Notes: a model not told the origin generated them from the letters alone. Numbered from the stretch's first letter, positions 1-10,994 are shown. The stretch is DNA of 64,000 nt from Acidovorax sp. A1169 (GCF_030704685.1 NZ_JAUZDX010000027.1:1-64000); one strand, 5' to 3'. Made by a program: numbers and translations.

Positions 1-1
1 T

Positions 2-385
2 GACACCAAGCTGGCCTTGGACCTCAATGGCCATGCGGGCGAAGCCGCCAAGCTGCTCGGTGCCCTGGGGGGCCCGGCCCTGCTCACCAACAAGGGAGTC
101 GTCGGCGAGGTGATCCGGCTGCTGGATGCGGGGGCCACCAGCCAGACCATTGCGGGGCTGGGGCTGCAACTTCTGGGGGTGAATACGCCCACGCAGATTG
201 CGCAGACGCTGTGGACGAATGTGGTGGGCCGTGCGGGTACGGATGGGGAGCTCAAGCTGCTTACCGACATCATGGCGGGCGGGGTGTCGGGCAGTGAGCT
301 GACGGTGATGGCGGCGAATCTGGAGATGAATGCCGTGCGGATTGATCTGGTGGGGCTCACTGCCAAGGGCATCGAGTTCGCCTGA
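2..385 (+). CDS. C-terminal end of a giant RTX-type secreted protein (5' end outside window)
   Basis: The reading frame is already open at base 2 and ends at the TGA at 383-385, so only the last 127 codons of a larger gene are present. The residues (DTKLALDL ... LVGLTAKGIEFA) are nearly the same as the last ~125 residues of the two large proteins that follow (1599-6482 and 6707-10933). In those copies this segment ends a module lying after RTX glycine-aspartate repeats. The module has the helical, DUF4214-like look of surface or type I secreted proteins (inference). An in-frame TTG at 17 is not a credible start. A short echo of the stop region (ATCGAGTTCGC) recurs about 24 bases downstream, around 394-410. 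Confidence 0.85.
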   Translation, partial: DTKLALDLNGHAGEAAKLLGALGGPALLTNKGVVGEVIRLLDAGATSQTIAGLGLQLLGVNTPTQIAQTLWTNVVGRAGTDGELKLLTDIMAGGVSGSELTVMAANLEMNAVRIDLVGLTAKGIEFA

Positions 386-758
386 CCGCGAGGGGATCGA
401 GTTCGCGTGATGGCGGGGGCCTCAGGTTTCACCTGAGGTCTGCCCTGCCCCCGGCAAGCGCAACGCCGTGCCGGGCCGCAGCTTCCACGGCTGCGCCCTC
501 CATGGGCGCAGACGGCGCCTGCCTGCACAGGCAAAAACCAGCCCCAGGCCCGGCCGGCCCCCTACCTCGGTAGGGTTTACCACTTGGTAAGGCCCCGCTA
601 CAAACCGTGTCATGTGTTGCCAATCATTGGCGACGCTGTCGGCAAGCCTGGCACCGCATCGCCAGGCTTGGCGCCTTGAACACACACGTGAAAAGAACGA
701 AACGGCGCCCGCCGGCACTTGCGCGGGTGTGCTGCGTTTTTTGGGCCTCTGGAAATCT
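386..758. promoter_or_regulatory. Spacer with two adjacent TACC/GGTA dyads before the sulfotransferase gene
   Basis: No convincing gene is seen in these 373 bases. At 563-572 lies TACCTCGGTA and at 577-590 TTACC-4-GGTAA: two dyad-symmetric sites of the same half-site four bases apart, about 170 bases before the likely sulfotransferase start. Such paired dyads commonly bind dimeric regulators, but no particular regulator is implied by the sequence. Confidence 0.35.
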
Positions 759-1583
759 GTGCACAAGTACCACTTCATCACCGGCCTGCCACGCGCGGGC
801 TCCACCCTGCTGTCGGCCCTGCTGCTGCAGAACCCGCGCTTTCACGCGGGCATGACCAGCCCCGTAGGCGGCCTGGTCTCGGCCAACCTGCGGTTGATGA
901 GCGCGGGAGGTGAGCTGTCGCTGCTGATCGACGCGCCCATGCGCAAGAAGATCCTGCGCGGGCTGTTCGACGCCTTCTATGGCGACGTTGGCCGGGAAGT
1001 CATCTTCGACACCAATCGCCTGTGGTGCGCCAAGATGCCCATGGTGGCCGACATGTTTCCACAGGCGAGGATGATCGCCTGCGTGCGCGACATCCCCTGG
1101 ATCATGGACAGCATCGAGAACCAGCTGCACAAGAACCCGTTCGAGAACACCAAGCTGTTTTCCAGCGAGGCAGAGCGCCTGACCATCTACAGCCGCATGG
1201 CCGCACTGGCACGGCACGACCGGTTGATCGGCTTTCCCTGGGCCGCGCTCAAGGAGGCCTACTACGGCCCCCACGCCGGCAAGCTGCTGCTGGTGGACTA
1301 CGACCTGCTGGTGCGCGCGCCGCACAAGGTGCTGCAGCTCGTCTACCGCTTCATCGGCGAGCCCTGGTTCGACGGCCATGACATCGACAACGTCGAATAC
1401 GACGCGCCGCAGTTCGACGCCGCCCTGGGCATGGCCGGCATGCACCAGGTGCACCGCAAGGTGGCCCCGCGCGACCGCCAGACCATCCTGCCGCCCGACA
1501 TCTTCGAGAAGTACCAGGACATGGCCTTCTGGCGCACGGACACGCGCAGCACGGCAAGCGTCATCAAACCCACCGCGAACTGA
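759..1583 (+). CDS. Sulfotransferase family protein (P-loop, PAPS-dependent)
   Basis: Likely transfers a sulfo group from PAPS to a hydroxyl or tyrosine acceptor. The N-terminus carries HFITGLPRAGSTLLSALL, the 5'-phosphosulfate-binding loop of sulfotransferases (compare the G-x-P-R-S/A-G-S/T-T/L pattern). Further on lie MIACVRDIPWIMDSI, matching the 3'-phosphate-binding region, and LLLVDYDLLVRAPHKVL, typical of the family. The GTG at 759 is preferred because the P-loop follows within ten codons. The frame is open upstream to 612, but that extension (Cys/Ala/Arg-rich) does not look like protein. From 759 the product is 274 aa, normal for the family. It ends 15 bases before the next ORF, whose ribosome site (AGGAAAG) lies in the gap, so co-transcription with the giant gene at 1599 is likely. 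The acceptor is unknown; the adjacent secreted protein is one possible target (inference). Confidence 0.8.
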   Translation: MHKYHFITGLPRAGSTLLSALLLQNPRFHAGMTSPVGGLVSANLRLMSAGGELSLLIDAPMRKKILRGLFDAFYGDVGREVIFDTNRLWCAKMPMVADMFPQARMIACVRDIPWIMDSIENQLHKNPFENTKLFSSEAERLTIYSRMAALARHDRLIGFPWAALKEAYYGPHAGKLLLVDYDLLVRAPHKVLQLVYRFIGEPWFDGHDIDNVEYDAPQFDAALGMAGMHQVHRKVAPRDRQTILPPDIFEKYQDMAFWRTDTRSTASVIKPTAN

Positions 1584-1598
1584 TCCAGGAAAGCCCCC

Positions 1599-4500
1599 AT
1601 GGCACTTGCTTACACCTCCGGCCAAAGCCTCTGGTCCTACTCCAACACCAGCGACAACTCCAACGCCACCACGGCCCGGTTCTCCGACCTCGATGGCGAT
1701 GGCGACCTGGACATCTTCATCGGCGTGGAGAAGGCGGCAGGCAACCAGCCAAGCCAGGTCTGGAAGAACGATGGTGCCGGCAATTTCAGCCTGCACCAGA
1801 GCCTGCCGGCGGCACGCATCGTCCAGTCCTGGCTGGTCAACCTTGATGCCGACCCCGAGCTGGAGCTGGTCACCCGCTCCTACCAGTCGCCGCTGCAGAT
1901 CTGGCAGAACAACGGCACCGGCACCTTCACGGCGGGCGGCACCATCGGCGGCAGTGTGCAGACCGCCGAGATCGCCGACCTCGACGGCGATGGCGACCTG
2001 GATGCCTTCGTCGGCCTCTTCCAGGGCAACTACGCGGTCTACAAGAACAATGGCTCCGGCGCATTCACGCTGTCGTCCAGCCCGGCCAAGGTCTCGGACC
2101 CCCAGGCTGCGACGCTGGTGGACCTGGACAGGGACGGGGACAAGGACGCCGTGCTCGTCGAAGAAAACGCCGTGCGCATTCTGACCAACGATGGCAGCGG
2201 CGGCTTCACCCAGCACAGCAGCTTTGGCGACGCCTTTGGCGGCGCGGCCCTGTCTGCGGACCTGACCGGCGATGGCCACGCCGACGCCTTGGTGAGCGGG
2301 GTGAACGGCGTTGCCGCCAACCTCATCCTGTTCCAGAACAATGGCAGCGGCGCGCTGGGAACCCAGTTGCAGGCCTTCACCCGGGCCGAGGCGCCGAGCG
2401 CCTTTGCCGACGTGGATGGCGATGGCGACCTCGATGGCCTGGGCCAGAAGATCATGCTCAACAACGGGGCCGGCGCGTTCACCGACTCCGGGGTGGTGCT
2501 GCAGGACCCGGCCTTCATGTACCAGGGCACGCCGGTGACCGGCCAGGCCCTGGCGGCCGGCGACGTGGACGGTGACGGCGACATCGACATGGCAGTGGCC
2601 TTCTATGCCGGCGACTGGACGGTGCCCATCTACGCGGGCGCCGTCAAGCTGCTGCTGAACAATGCCGTGCCGGCCACCAACACCGATGGCACCCTCACTG
2701 CGGGCACGGGGGTGAGCGAGCCCGTGGGCCTGCCCAGCACGGCAGACACGGCGGCAGAAGCGGTCGATGTGTTCGACTTCCGACTCACCGACGGGGGCGG
2801 CAGCGACGGCCTGGCACTGGGGGTGTCGCAGCTCAAGGTACATACCTCGGGCAGCGGCGATTTCAGCAAGGTGACCTGGCGCCTGAGCGGCCCCGACGCC
2901 ACCAACGTGGTGGGCACCTACAACGCCGGCACCAGCGAGATCACCTTCGCGGGGCTGTCCATTTCGGTGGCCAGCGGTGGCAACGAGACCTACAAGGTCA
3001 GCGGCTTCTACAACGACCGCACGGGGCTCGCCAACGGGCAGTCGTACGTCCTGTCCATCGATGGCGACACCGACCTCACGCTCGCCGCAGGCGGCACGCG
3101 CATGGCCAGTGGGCAGGCGCCGGTGACCAACGGCGCGGGCAGCACCGTCAGCGTGGTCAACGAGGCGCCCACCAACATCGCGCTCTCGGCTGCCAGCGTG
3201 GCAGAGAACACCTCCACCGCCACGCCGCTGAGCATTGGCGCACTCACCACCACTGACGTGAATGCGGGCGACAGCTTCACCTACAGCATCGTGGGCGGCG
3301 CGGACGCGGGCGACTTCGCCATCAGCGGCAGCGACCTGCAGTTCAAGGCCGGCACCGTGCTGGACTACGAGGCCAAGACCAGCTACGCCGTCACCGTGCG
3401 CAGCACCGACAGCGGCGGCCTGTTCACCGACAAGGCGTTCACCGTCGCGGTGAACAACGTCAACGAGACCCCCACGGTGGCCACCCCCCTGGCCGACCAG
3501 GCGGCCACCGCCACGCAGGGCTTCACCTTCACCTTCGCATCCAATGCCTTCCAGGACCCAGATGCCGCCACCACGCTGACCTACACGGCCACGCTGGACG
3601 GCGGTGGCGCCCTGCCCGGCTGGCTCAGCTTCACCCCCGGCACCCGCAGCTTCAGCGGCACCCCGGCTGTGGGCGATGCGGGCACGCTGCAGGTCAAGGT
3701 CACGGCCAGCGATGGCAGCCTCTCCGCCAGCGACACCTTTGCCCTGGTGGTCACCGCCGCGCCCTCGGTCAGCAGCATCGTGCGCACGGGCGGCTCGGTG
3801 CTGACCAATGCCCCCAGCGTGGACTACACCGTCACCTTCAGCCAATCGGTGAGCGGCGTGGACATCGGCGACTTCACCGCGACAGGCGTTGGCGCAACCG
3901 GCAGCGTGACCGGCATCAGCGGCGCGGGCAGCACCTACACGGTGACGGTCGGCAGCGTGAGCGGCGACGGCACCCTGCGCCTGGACCTCAACGCCAGCGG
4001 CACGGGCATAGAGAACGGCCTGGGCATGGCCATCACGGGCGGCTACACCGCAGGCGAGGCCTACACCATCGACACCGTCGCCCCCGCAGCCTCGTCCCCA
4101 CCCGACCTGGATGCCGCCAGCGATACCGGTGCTTCCAGCACCGACAACACCACCAGCGCCACCCTGCCCACCTTCTCGGGCACGGCCGGGCTGAACGCGG
4201 GCGTGACCCTGTATGACACCGATGGCACGACGGTGCTGGGCAGCACCACGGCCGATGGCGCGGGCCACTGGTCCATCACCAGCACCGCCCTGGCTGCAGG
4301 CACCCATACCCTGAACACCAAGGCATCGGATGCGGCGGGCAACTTCAGCACGGCATCGCTCGGCCTCTCGGTGACCATCGATCCCAACGCCCCGGTGTTC
4401 ACCTCGGCCACGGTCAACGGCAGTGCGCTGGTGCTGACGTATACCGATGCGGGCGCGCTCGATGCGGTCAATGCTGCTGCGCCCGGAGCCTTTGCCGTGT

Positions 4501-6482
4501 TGGTGGGGGCGGTCCCGAACGTGGTCACGGCGGTGGCCGTGAATGCGGCATCCCGAACGGTCACGCTGAACCTGGCCACGCCGGTGGCCAACGGCCAGGT
4601 GGTGACCGTGGCCTACACCGACCCCAGCGGGGCCGATGACGCCAACGCCCTGCAGGACGCAGCCGGCAACGATGCCGCCACACTGGTGGCCACGGCGGTG
4701 ACCAACAACACCCCGGCCGACAGTGGCGGCACGCCGCCCCCCACCCCCATCGACGGCGTGCCCGTCACCACCGAACCGGGCCCCGGCGGCTCCACCATCA
4801 TCACCATCCCGGTGGTCACCCCTACCCGGCCCGATACCCCGGGCACGCCCAGCCCGCTGGCCGACATACCCATCGTCACCGCGCCGGACGGCCGCCCCAT
4901 CCTGCAGGTCGGCGTCCCGCCCGGTGTGGGCCTGCAGGCCGAGGGGCTTTCCTCCCGCACCAGCGGTGCCGCAGCGCTGGCCGAGCTGGGTTTTCGCATC
5001 GAGCGCATTGCCGGCAACAACCCCGAGCTGACCAATGCCGGCCAGGTGTTCTATGCCACGCTGGCGCCCAATGAGCCCCTGTCGGTGCAGATCCTCAAGC
5101 CCACGGCGGGCGAGGGGTTCAACCCCAACGTGCCGCTGGTGATCACGGGCAGCGCCAACCCGGCCGATGGCAAGCAGGCCATCATTCTGGATGCCCGCGC
5201 CCTGCCCTCGGGCACGGTGATCCAGGTGGACAACGTGGAGTTCCTGGCGGTCGTGGGGGCCGTGCGCATCATCGGCGGCGCTGGCCAGAACGCGGCCAGC
5301 GGCGACAGCGCGGGCCAGTGGATCGTGCTGGGCCCGGACGACGACACCATCCACGGCGGCGGCGGCAACGACACCGTGGGCAGCGAGGGTGGTGATGACC
5401 AGGTCTTTGGCGATGCAGGGGACGACATCGTCTTCGGCGGCGCCGGCAATGACCTGCTCTCGGGCGGCACCGGCAGCGACAAGCTCAATGGCGGCACGGG
5501 CTTCGATGTGGCCGTGCAGGAAGGCGCACGCACCGACTACACCGTCACCCTGGATGGGGCCGGCATCAAGCTGACCCATACCGCCAGTGGCATCTCCGAC
5601 TGGCTGGTGGATGTGGAGCAAGTGCGGTTTGCGACGGGGCCCAGCCTCACAGTGGCACACAGCGCTGCCGAAGAGGCCGCCGCCTACCTGGTGCAGAAGT
5701 TCCTGGGCCGCCACCTCACACAGGGCGAGGGAGCGGTCATCCAGCCCCTGGCAGGCACCAGCGGCCTGGAAGTGGCGCGCCTGTTCGGCCAGTTGTTCCC
5801 CGAGCAGACCGCAGGCAAGACACCGGCGCAGTTGCTGGAGGGCATGGCCGGTGCAGGAGCCATCCGCGCAGACGCCGTGCGCGACGTGATAGTGAACGGC
5901 GACGCCGGCAACAACAGCATCACCCCCACGCTGGGCCTGGCCCGGTATGTGGATGGCGGTGCAGGCATCGACACCGTGGTCATCCCCGCCACCTTGGCGC
6001 AGACGCACATCCAGTCGACCAGCGGCAACGCCACGCTGCAGCGCCTGACCGATGGGGCCATGCTGGATATGACGCGGGTGGAGCGCGTCGGCTTCAGCGA
6101 CACCAAGCTGGCGCTGGACCTCTCTGGCAACGCTGGCCAGGCGGCCAAGCTGCTCGGTGCCCTGGGCGGCCCGGCCCTGCTGGCCAACAAGGGTGTGGTG
6201 GGCGAGGTGATCCGCCTGCTCGATGCCGGGGCCAGCAGCCAGACCATCGCAGGCCTGGGGCTGCAACTGCTGGGGGCGAGCACGCCCACGCAGATCGCGC
6301 AGACGCTGTGGACCAACGTGGTGGGCCGTGCAGGCACGGACAGCGAGCTCAAGCTGCTTACCGACATCATGGCCGGCGGGGTGTCGGCCAGTGAGCTGAC
6401 GGTGATGGCGGCCAATCTGGAGCTGAACGCCGTGCGGATTGATCTGGTGGGCCTCACGGCCAGGGGAATCGAGTTCGCCTGA
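1599..6482 (+). CDS. Giant FG-GAP/cadherin-like/RTX secreted protein, 1627 aa
   Basis: Probably a type I secreted, calcium-binding surface or extracellular protein. Domains in order: six FG-GAP/VCBS-like blades with D-x-D-G-D-x-D loops (DLDGDGDLDIFIG, DLDGDGDLDAFVG, DVDGDGDIDMAV) in about residues 20-350; a beta-sandwich at about 370-510; a cadherin-like repeat beginning NEAPTNIALSAASVAENT near 525; a He_PIG-like repeat near 625-720; two Ig-like repeats; an SwmB-like repeat (AVNAASRTVTLNLATPVANG) near 980; a PLADIPIV linker module from ~1090; RTX nonapeptides ([32 protein letters not shown]) at ~1245-1305; and a C-terminal DUF4214-like module (~1345-1627) shared with both neighbours. AGGAAAG at about 1587-1593 supports ATG 1599. 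No N-terminal signal peptide is evident, as expected for type I export, but no ABC/HlyD/TolC genes lie in the window. Confidence 0.85.
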   Translation: MALAYTSGQSLWSYSNTSDNSNATTARFSDLDGDGDLDIFIGVEKAAGNQPSQVWKNDGAGNFSLHQSLPAARIVQSWLVNLDADPELELVTRSYQSPLQIWQNNGTGTFTAGGTIGGSVQTAEIADLDGDGDLDAFVGLFQGNYAVYKNNGSGAFTLSSSPAKVSDPQAATLVDLDRDGDKDAVLVEENAVRILTNDGSGGFTQHSSFGDAFGGAALSADLTGDGHADALVSGVNGVAANLILFQNNGSGALGTQLQAFTRAEAPSAFADVDGDGDLDGLGQKIMLNNGAGAFTDSGVVLQDPAFMYQGTPVTGQALAAGDVDGDGDIDMAVAFYAGDWTVPIYAGAVKLLLNNAVPATNTDGTLTAGTGVSEPVGLPSTADTAAEAVDVFDFRLTDGGGSDGLALGVSQLKVHTSGSGDFSKVTWRLSGPDATNVVGTYNAGTSEITFAGLSISVASGGNETYKVSGFYNDRTGLANGQSYVLSIDGDTDLTLAAGGTRMASGQAPVTNGAGSTVSVVNEAPTNIALSAASVAENTSTATPLSIGALTTTDVNAGDSFTYSIVGGADAGDFAISGSDLQFKAGTVLDYEAKTSYAVTVRSTDSGGLFTDKAFTVAVNNVNETPTVATPLADQAATATQGFTFTFASNAFQDPDAATTLTYTATLDGGGALPGWLSFTPGTRSFSGTPAVGDAGTLQVKVTASDGSLSASDTFALVVTAAPSVSSIVRTGGSVLTNAPSVDYTVTFSQSVSGVDIGDFTATGVGATGSVTGISGAGSTYTVTVGSVSGDGTLRLDLNASGTGIENGLGMAITGGYTAGEAYTIDTVAPAASSPPDLDAASDTGASSTDNTTSATLPTFSGTAGLNAGVTLYDTDGTTVLGSTTADGAGHWSITSTALAAGTHTLNTKASDAAGNFSTASLGLSVTIDPNAPVFTSATVNGSALVLTYTDAGALDAVNAAAPGAFAVLVGAVPNVVTAVAVNAASRTVTLNLATPVANGQVVTVAYTDPSGADDANALQDAAGNDAATLVATAVTNNTPADSGGTPPPTPIDGVPVTTEPGPGGSTIITIPVVTPTRPDTPGTPSPLADIPIVTAPDGRPILQVGVPPGVGLQAEGLSSRTSGAAALAELGFRIERIAGNNPELTNAGQVFYATLAPNEPLSVQILKPTAGEGFNPNVPLVITGSANPADGKQAIILDARALPSGTVIQVDNVEFLAVVGAVRIIGGAGQNAASGDSAGQWIVLGPDDDTIHGGGGNDTVGSEGGDDQVFGDAGDDIVFGGAGNDLLSGGTGSDKLNGGTGFDVAVQEGARTDYTVTLDGAGIKLTHTASGISDWLVDVEQVRFATGPSLTVAHSAAEEAAAYLVQKFLGRHLTQGEGAVIQPLAGTSGLEVARLFGQLFPEQTAGKTPAQLLEGMAGAGAIRADAVRDVIVNGDAGNNSITPTLGLARYVDGGAGIDTVVIPATLAQTHIQSTSGNATLQRLTDGAMLDMTRVERVGFSDTKLALDLSGNAGQAAKLLGALGGPALLANKGVVGEVIRLLDAGASSQTIAGLGLQLLGASTPTQIAQTLWTNVVGRAGTDSELKLLTDIMAGGVSASELTVMAANLELNAVRIDLVGLTARGIEFA

Positions 6483-6706
6483 AGCCCCCCCCCGCCAAGG
6501 CGCCCCAAAACCATAAACACATCGCCCTGCCGCTTGCTTTCTGGTAGAAAGAACGGTCGCGGCCGATCACACCCAGGGCTTCTCCAGCCCATGCCGTTGT
6601 GCCGCACGCCCCAAGCCGAACGCCCGCGTGGGTATCCGGTCCCCCATGGAGCTCAGATGCCGCAGGCATGCGGTCTCCTGGCCGCCAGAACGAGGATGCA
6701 ATCAGC

Positions 6707-9700
6707 ATGGCCTACCCTATCGATCTTGCCCACCCCACATACGCTCACAGCCCCGTGCAGGTGGTCTTCCTCTTCAACGACCTGCACGATGGGGCGGCGC
6801 TGGCGACAGCGGCCCCGCAGGGCGCCGAGGTCGTGTTGCTCGATGGCATGCGTGACGGTCTGGCGCAGATGGCCGCGCACCTGCAGGGGCGCAGCGGCAT
6901 CGGCGCTGTGCACGTACTCTCCCACGGCAGCCATGGCCGTCTGCACTGGGGTACCACGGTGCTGGATGCCGCCAGCGCCCCCGGGCATGCCGACCAGCTG
7001 CGTGCCATCGGCAGCGCGCTTGCCGACGATGGCGACGTGCTGCTCTACGGCTGCCACTCCGGCGCGGGCCGGCAAGGGGCCGAATTGCTGCGCATGCTGT
7101 CCGACCTGTTCGGGGCCAACGTGGCGGCGTCCACCAACCTCACCGGATCGCCGCAGCTGGGCGGCGACTGGGTGCTCGGGCGGCAGCACGGCACGGTGCA
7201 CACCCCTGTGCTGGTGGGCCCAGCCAACTATGCCGCAGTGCTGGCCGTGCCCGCCGACGAAAACTACGACTCCAATGACGTCACCAACTTCTCCACGGCC
7301 AGCTTCACGCTGGATGGGATCAAGTACACGATCACGGGCACCGGCAGCTACACCAACCGGGTTTCCAACGACAGCAGCCTGTCGGGGCTTGGCAACGACG
7401 CGGGTGACTACTTTCTGCGCTTCGACCGGACCAACGTCTCGGGCATTTCCAGCATCAAGGTCGAGGCTGCCGACGGCAGCGCCTTCCGGCTCAATGGCCT
7501 GAGTTTCGGTGCAGCGGCAGATGGCAACATCACCGTCACCCCCGACGGGGGGTCGGCCCTGACCTACGCCAGCAGCGGCGCGACCATCCTGCAGCAGAAC
7601 ATCAATACCTCGGCCTATGCCCACTTCCAGAACATCACCGGTTTCACCTTCGCGGGAACGAACCTCTCCCTGGCCCTTGATGACCTGGATTTCGAGCCGG
7701 CAGTCGTATCGCTCGCCGCCATCACCGGCGCCACCTACAACGCATCGACCGGGATCCTGTCCGTGACCGGCACCAACCTCACCGGCGGCGGCAATGTCGA
7801 TGTCGGCAAGCTCGCCCTCGCCGGCCAGGGCGGCGCCAGCTACACGCTGACCAGCAGCAACGTCAACGCCAGCAGCGCCACCGCCTTCTCGGTCACCCTC
7901 AACGCGGTGGACATGCTCAACGTCCACGGCCTGCTCAACAGCAACGGCGTCGCGGCGGTGGACGCCAACGCCTTCAACCTGGCGGCAGCGGCGGGCTGGC
8001 AGTCGGCGGCCGCCGCCGATGCCACCGGCAACGCCGTCGTCGTCTCCGGCGTGTCCGCCCCCACCATCACCAGCGCCACCTACAACACCAGCTCCCATGT
8101 CCTCACGGTCACGGGCACCAACCTGGTCAAGACCGACGGGGCCACCAACGATGTCACGGTCAACAAGCTGACCCTCACCGGCGAAGGCGGCGCCACCCGC
8201 GTGCTGTTCACCTCGGCCAACGTCGAGGTCACGTCGGCCACCAGCTTTGCCGTGACCCTCTCGGGCGCCGACATCGCAGCAGTGGAGGCGCTGCTCAACA
8301 AGGGCGGAAGCAGCTCCACGGGCGGCACCCCCTACAACCTGGCCGCAGCCGACGACTGGAACAGCGTGGTCACGGGCGGCAACATCGCCGACCTCACGGG
8401 CAATGCCATCACGGTATCCATCCCGGGGCCGGCGCCAACCATCACCAGCGCCACCTACAACGCCACCAGCGGCGCCCTGGTGGTCACCGGCACCGGCTTC
8501 ACCGCCCTGGCGGGGGCCGCCAACGACATCGTCGCCAACAAGTTCACCTTCACCGGCGAGGGCGACGCGGCGTACGCGCTGACCACCACCGCCAACGTGG
8601 AGATCACCAGCGCCACCGCCTTCACGCTGACGCTCAGCACGGCCGACCGCGCGGCCTTGAATCTGCTGGTCAATAAGAACGGCACCGGCTCCACCAGTGG
8701 CACCACCTACAACCTGGCCGCCGGCGAGGACTGGGCCGCCGGGGCCGATGCCGCCTCGGTGGTGGCCGACCTCACGGGCAATGCCATCACCGTGAGCAAC
8801 GTCGCCGTACCCACCGTCACCAGCGCCACCTACGACGTGGGCACCGGGGTGCTGGTGGTCACGGGCACCAACCTGCTGGGCAAGGCCGGCACCGCCAACG
8901 ACATCGTGGCCAACAAGCTCACCTTCACCGGCAAGGGCGGCGGCACCTATGTGCTGACCGACACCGCCAACGTGGACACCACCAGCGCCACCACCTTCAG
9001 CCTGGCGCTGAGCGCCTCCGACAAGGCCTTCGTGAACCAGTTGCTGGACAAGACCGGCACCAGCGCCACCGACCGAACCACCTACAACATCGCCTTTGCC
9101 GAAGACTGGAACGCCGGTGCCGATGCGAGCGTGGTGATCGCCGACCTCACCGGCAACGCGATCACCGTCGGGGGCACGCCTGCGCCATCGAACAACGTGG
9201 ATGGAACGCCCGTCATCATCACCAAGGCGCCCGACGGCACCACCACCACCACGGTGCCCGTGGTCGCCAGCAACCGCCCCGACACACCCGGCTCGGGCAG
9301 CCCGCTGGCCGACATCCCCATCGTCAAGGCCGCCGATGGCCGCGCCCTCGTGTCCGTCAGCATCCCCGTGGGCGTGGGCCTCACGGCCGTGGGGCAGTCC
9401 GTCGGCACCACGGGCTCGGCCGCACAGGCCGAGCTCTTGAAGCGCATCGATTCCGCGGCGGGCAGCAACTCTGATCTGGCCCCCCAGGCACAGGACTTCC
9501 TGGCCACCCTGGGCGCCAGCGAATCACTGGTGGTGCAGACCATCAAACCCACCACCGGCGCAGGCTTCAACCCCAATGTGCCCCTGGTGATCAACGGCGG
9601 CGCTGCGGCCGGTGACGGCAAGCAGGCCATCATCATCGACGCCAGCGCCCTGCCCGCGGGCACCGTGATCCAGGTGGACAACGTGGAGTTCGTGGCCATC

Positions 9701-10933
9701 GTGGGTGCCGTGCGCACCATCGGCGGCGCCGGCCAAAACATGGCCGTCGGCGATGGCGCAGCGCAGTGGATGGTGCTCGGCCCGGGCAACGACACCCTCC
9801 ACGGCGGCGCCGGCAACGACACTGTGGGCAGCGAGGCCGGGGACGACCAGGTCTACGGCGATGCGGGCGACGACATCGTGTTCGGCGGTGCGGGCAACGA
9901 CCTGCTCTCGGGTGGCACGGGCAGCGACAAACTCAACGGCGGCACGGGCTTTGATGTGGCTGTGCAGGAAGGCTCGCGTGCGGATTACACGGTGGTGCTC
10001 GAAGCCAATGGCATCAAGCTGACCCATACCGCCTCGGGTGTCTCCGACTGGCTGGTGGATGTGGAGCAAGTGCGCTTTGCGACGGGTCCGAGCCTCACCG
10101 TGGCGCACAGCGCCGCCGAGGAGGCTGCCGCCTTCCTGTTCCAGAAGTGGCTGGGGCGCGATCTCGCGCAGGGCGAGGGTGCCGTCATCCAAGCCCTCAC
10201 CAGCACGTCGGCGCTGGAGGTGGCCACCTTGTTTGCCCAGTTCTTCCCGCAGCAAAGCGCGGGCAAGACGCCAGCGCAGTTGCTCGACGGCATGAACACC
10301 GCAGGCGCAGTGCGCGTGGATGCCATCCGCGAGGTCACCGTCACAGGCAATGCGGGCAACAACACCATCAGCCCCACATTGGGCCTGGCCCGGTATGTGG
10401 ATGGCGGTGCAGGCACCGACACGGTGGTGATCCCTGCCACGCTGGGCCAGACCCATGTGCAGGCCAATGGCAATGGCAACTACACGCTGCAGCGCCTGAC
10501 CGATGGGGCCATGCTCGATGTGACGCGGGTGGAGCGCGTCACGTTCAGCGACACCAAGCTGGCGCTCGACCTCACCGGCAACGCCGGCCAGGCCGCCAAG
10601 CTGCTCGGCGCCCTGGGCGGCCCGGCCCTGCTGGCCAACAAGGGCGTGGCGGGCGAGGTGATCCGCCTGCTCGATGCTGGCGCCACCAGCCAGACCATCG
10701 CAGGCATCGGGCTGCAGGCCCTGGGCGTGCAAACGCCCAACCAGGTCGCGCAGCTCTTGTGGACCAACGTGGTGGGCCGCGCGGGCACGCAGGCCGAGCT
10801 CAAGCTGATCACGGACCTGATGGCCAGCGGGGTCTCGTTCAATGAGGTGGTGGTGATGGCGGCCAACCTGGATGCCACGGCTGTGCGCATCGACCTGGTG
10901 GGCCTCACGAACAAGGGGCTTGAATTCGCCTGA
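6707..10933 (+). CDS. Giant DUF4347/RTX secreted protein, 1408 aa
   Basis: A paralogue of the preceding giant protein with a different front half. Residues ~10-180 form a DUF4347-type domain ([52 protein letters not shown]), which is found at the N-terminus of many large repeat adhesins. Then come an unassigned beta region, four tandem ~120-residue repeats each opening with TSATYN..TG.L.VTGTN (~330-820), the PLADIPIV linker module (~850-1015), RTX repeats ([15 protein letters not shown]) at ~1025-1085, and the shared C-terminal module (~1125-1408). ATG 6707 is chosen because GAGGA lies ten bases upstream and the DUF4347 domain begins at once; the frame is open upstream to 6599. The last ~560 residues align almost without gaps to the 1599-6482 product, pointing to tandem duplication or gene conversion. 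Confidence 0.85.
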   Translation: MAYPIDLAHPTYAHSPVQVVFLFNDLHDGAALATAAPQGAEVVLLDGMRDGLAQMAAHLQGRSGIGAVHVLSHGSHGRLHWGTTVLDAASAPGHADQLRAIGSALADDGDVLLYGCHSGAGRQGAELLRMLSDLFGANVAASTNLTGSPQLGGDWVLGRQHGTVHTPVLVGPANYAAVLAVPADENYDSNDVTNFSTASFTLDGIKYTITGTGSYTNRVSNDSSLSGLGNDAGDYFLRFDRTNVSGISSIKVEAADGSAFRLNGLSFGAAADGNITVTPDGGSALTYASSGATILQQNINTSAYAHFQNITGFTFAGTNLSLALDDLDFEPAVVSLAAITGATYNASTGILSVTGTNLTGGGNVDVGKLALAGQGGASYTLTSSNVNASSATAFSVTLNAVDMLNVHGLLNSNGVAAVDANAFNLAAAAGWQSAAAADATGNAVVVSGVSAPTITSATYNTSSHVLTVTGTNLVKTDGATNDVTVNKLTLTGEGGATRVLFTSANVEVTSATSFAVTLSGADIAAVEALLNKGGSSSTGGTPYNLAAADDWNSVVTGGNIADLTGNAITVSIPGPAPTITSATYNATSGALVVTGTGFTALAGAANDIVANKFTFTGEGDAAYALTTTANVEITSATAFTLTLSTADRAALNLLVNKNGTGSTSGTTYNLAAGEDWAAGADAASVVADLTGNAITVSNVAVPTVTSATYDVGTGVLVVTGTNLLGKAGTANDIVANKLTFTGKGGGTYVLTDTANVDTTSATTFSLALSASDKAFVNQLLDKTGTSATDRTTYNIAFAEDWNAGADASVVIADLTGNAITVGGTPAPSNNVDGTPVIITKAPDGTTTTTVPVVASNRPDTPGSGSPLADIPIVKAADGRALVSVSIPVGVGLTAVGQSVGTTGSAAQAELLKRIDSAAGSNSDLAPQAQDFLATLGASESLVVQTIKPTTGAGFNPNVPLVINGGAAAGDGKQAIIIDASALPAGTVIQVDNVEFVAIVGAVRTIGGAGQNMAVGDGAAQWMVLGPGNDTLHGGAGNDTVGSEAGDDQVYGDAGDDIVFGGAGNDLLSGGTGSDKLNGGTGFDVAVQEGSRADYTVVLEANGIKLTHTASGVSDWLVDVEQVRFATGPSLTVAHSAAEEAAAFLFQKWLGRDLAQGEGAVIQALTSTSALEVATLFAQFFPQQSAGKTPAQLLDGMNTAGAVRVDAIREVTVTGNAGNNTISPTLGLARYVDGGAGTDTVVIPATLGQTHVQANGNGNYTLQRLTDGAMLDVTRVERVTFSDTKLALDLTGNAGQAAKLLGALGGPALLANKGVAGEVIRLLDAGATSQTIAGIGLQALGVQTPNQVAQLLWTNVVGRAGTQAELKLITDLMASGVSFNEVVVMAANLDATAVRIDLVGLTNKGLEFA

Positions 10934-10994
10934 TGGTTGTTCTCCAGCGCGGCGGTCCGCCCCATCCTCTGCGGGGTGCGGCTGCCCGCGTGCG

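Noticed and set aside
624-6266. A 1880-codon open frame on the minus strand
   Set aside because: It is antisense to the sulfotransferase and the first giant gene, is full of His/Gly/Arg/Ala typical of GC-rich shadow frames, has no domain and no ribosome site. The plus-strand frame has clear domains.
6653-8098. Long minus-strand frame opposite the DUF4347/repeat gene
   Set aside because: Composition is that of a shadow of regular GC-rich repeats; no start signal or motif.
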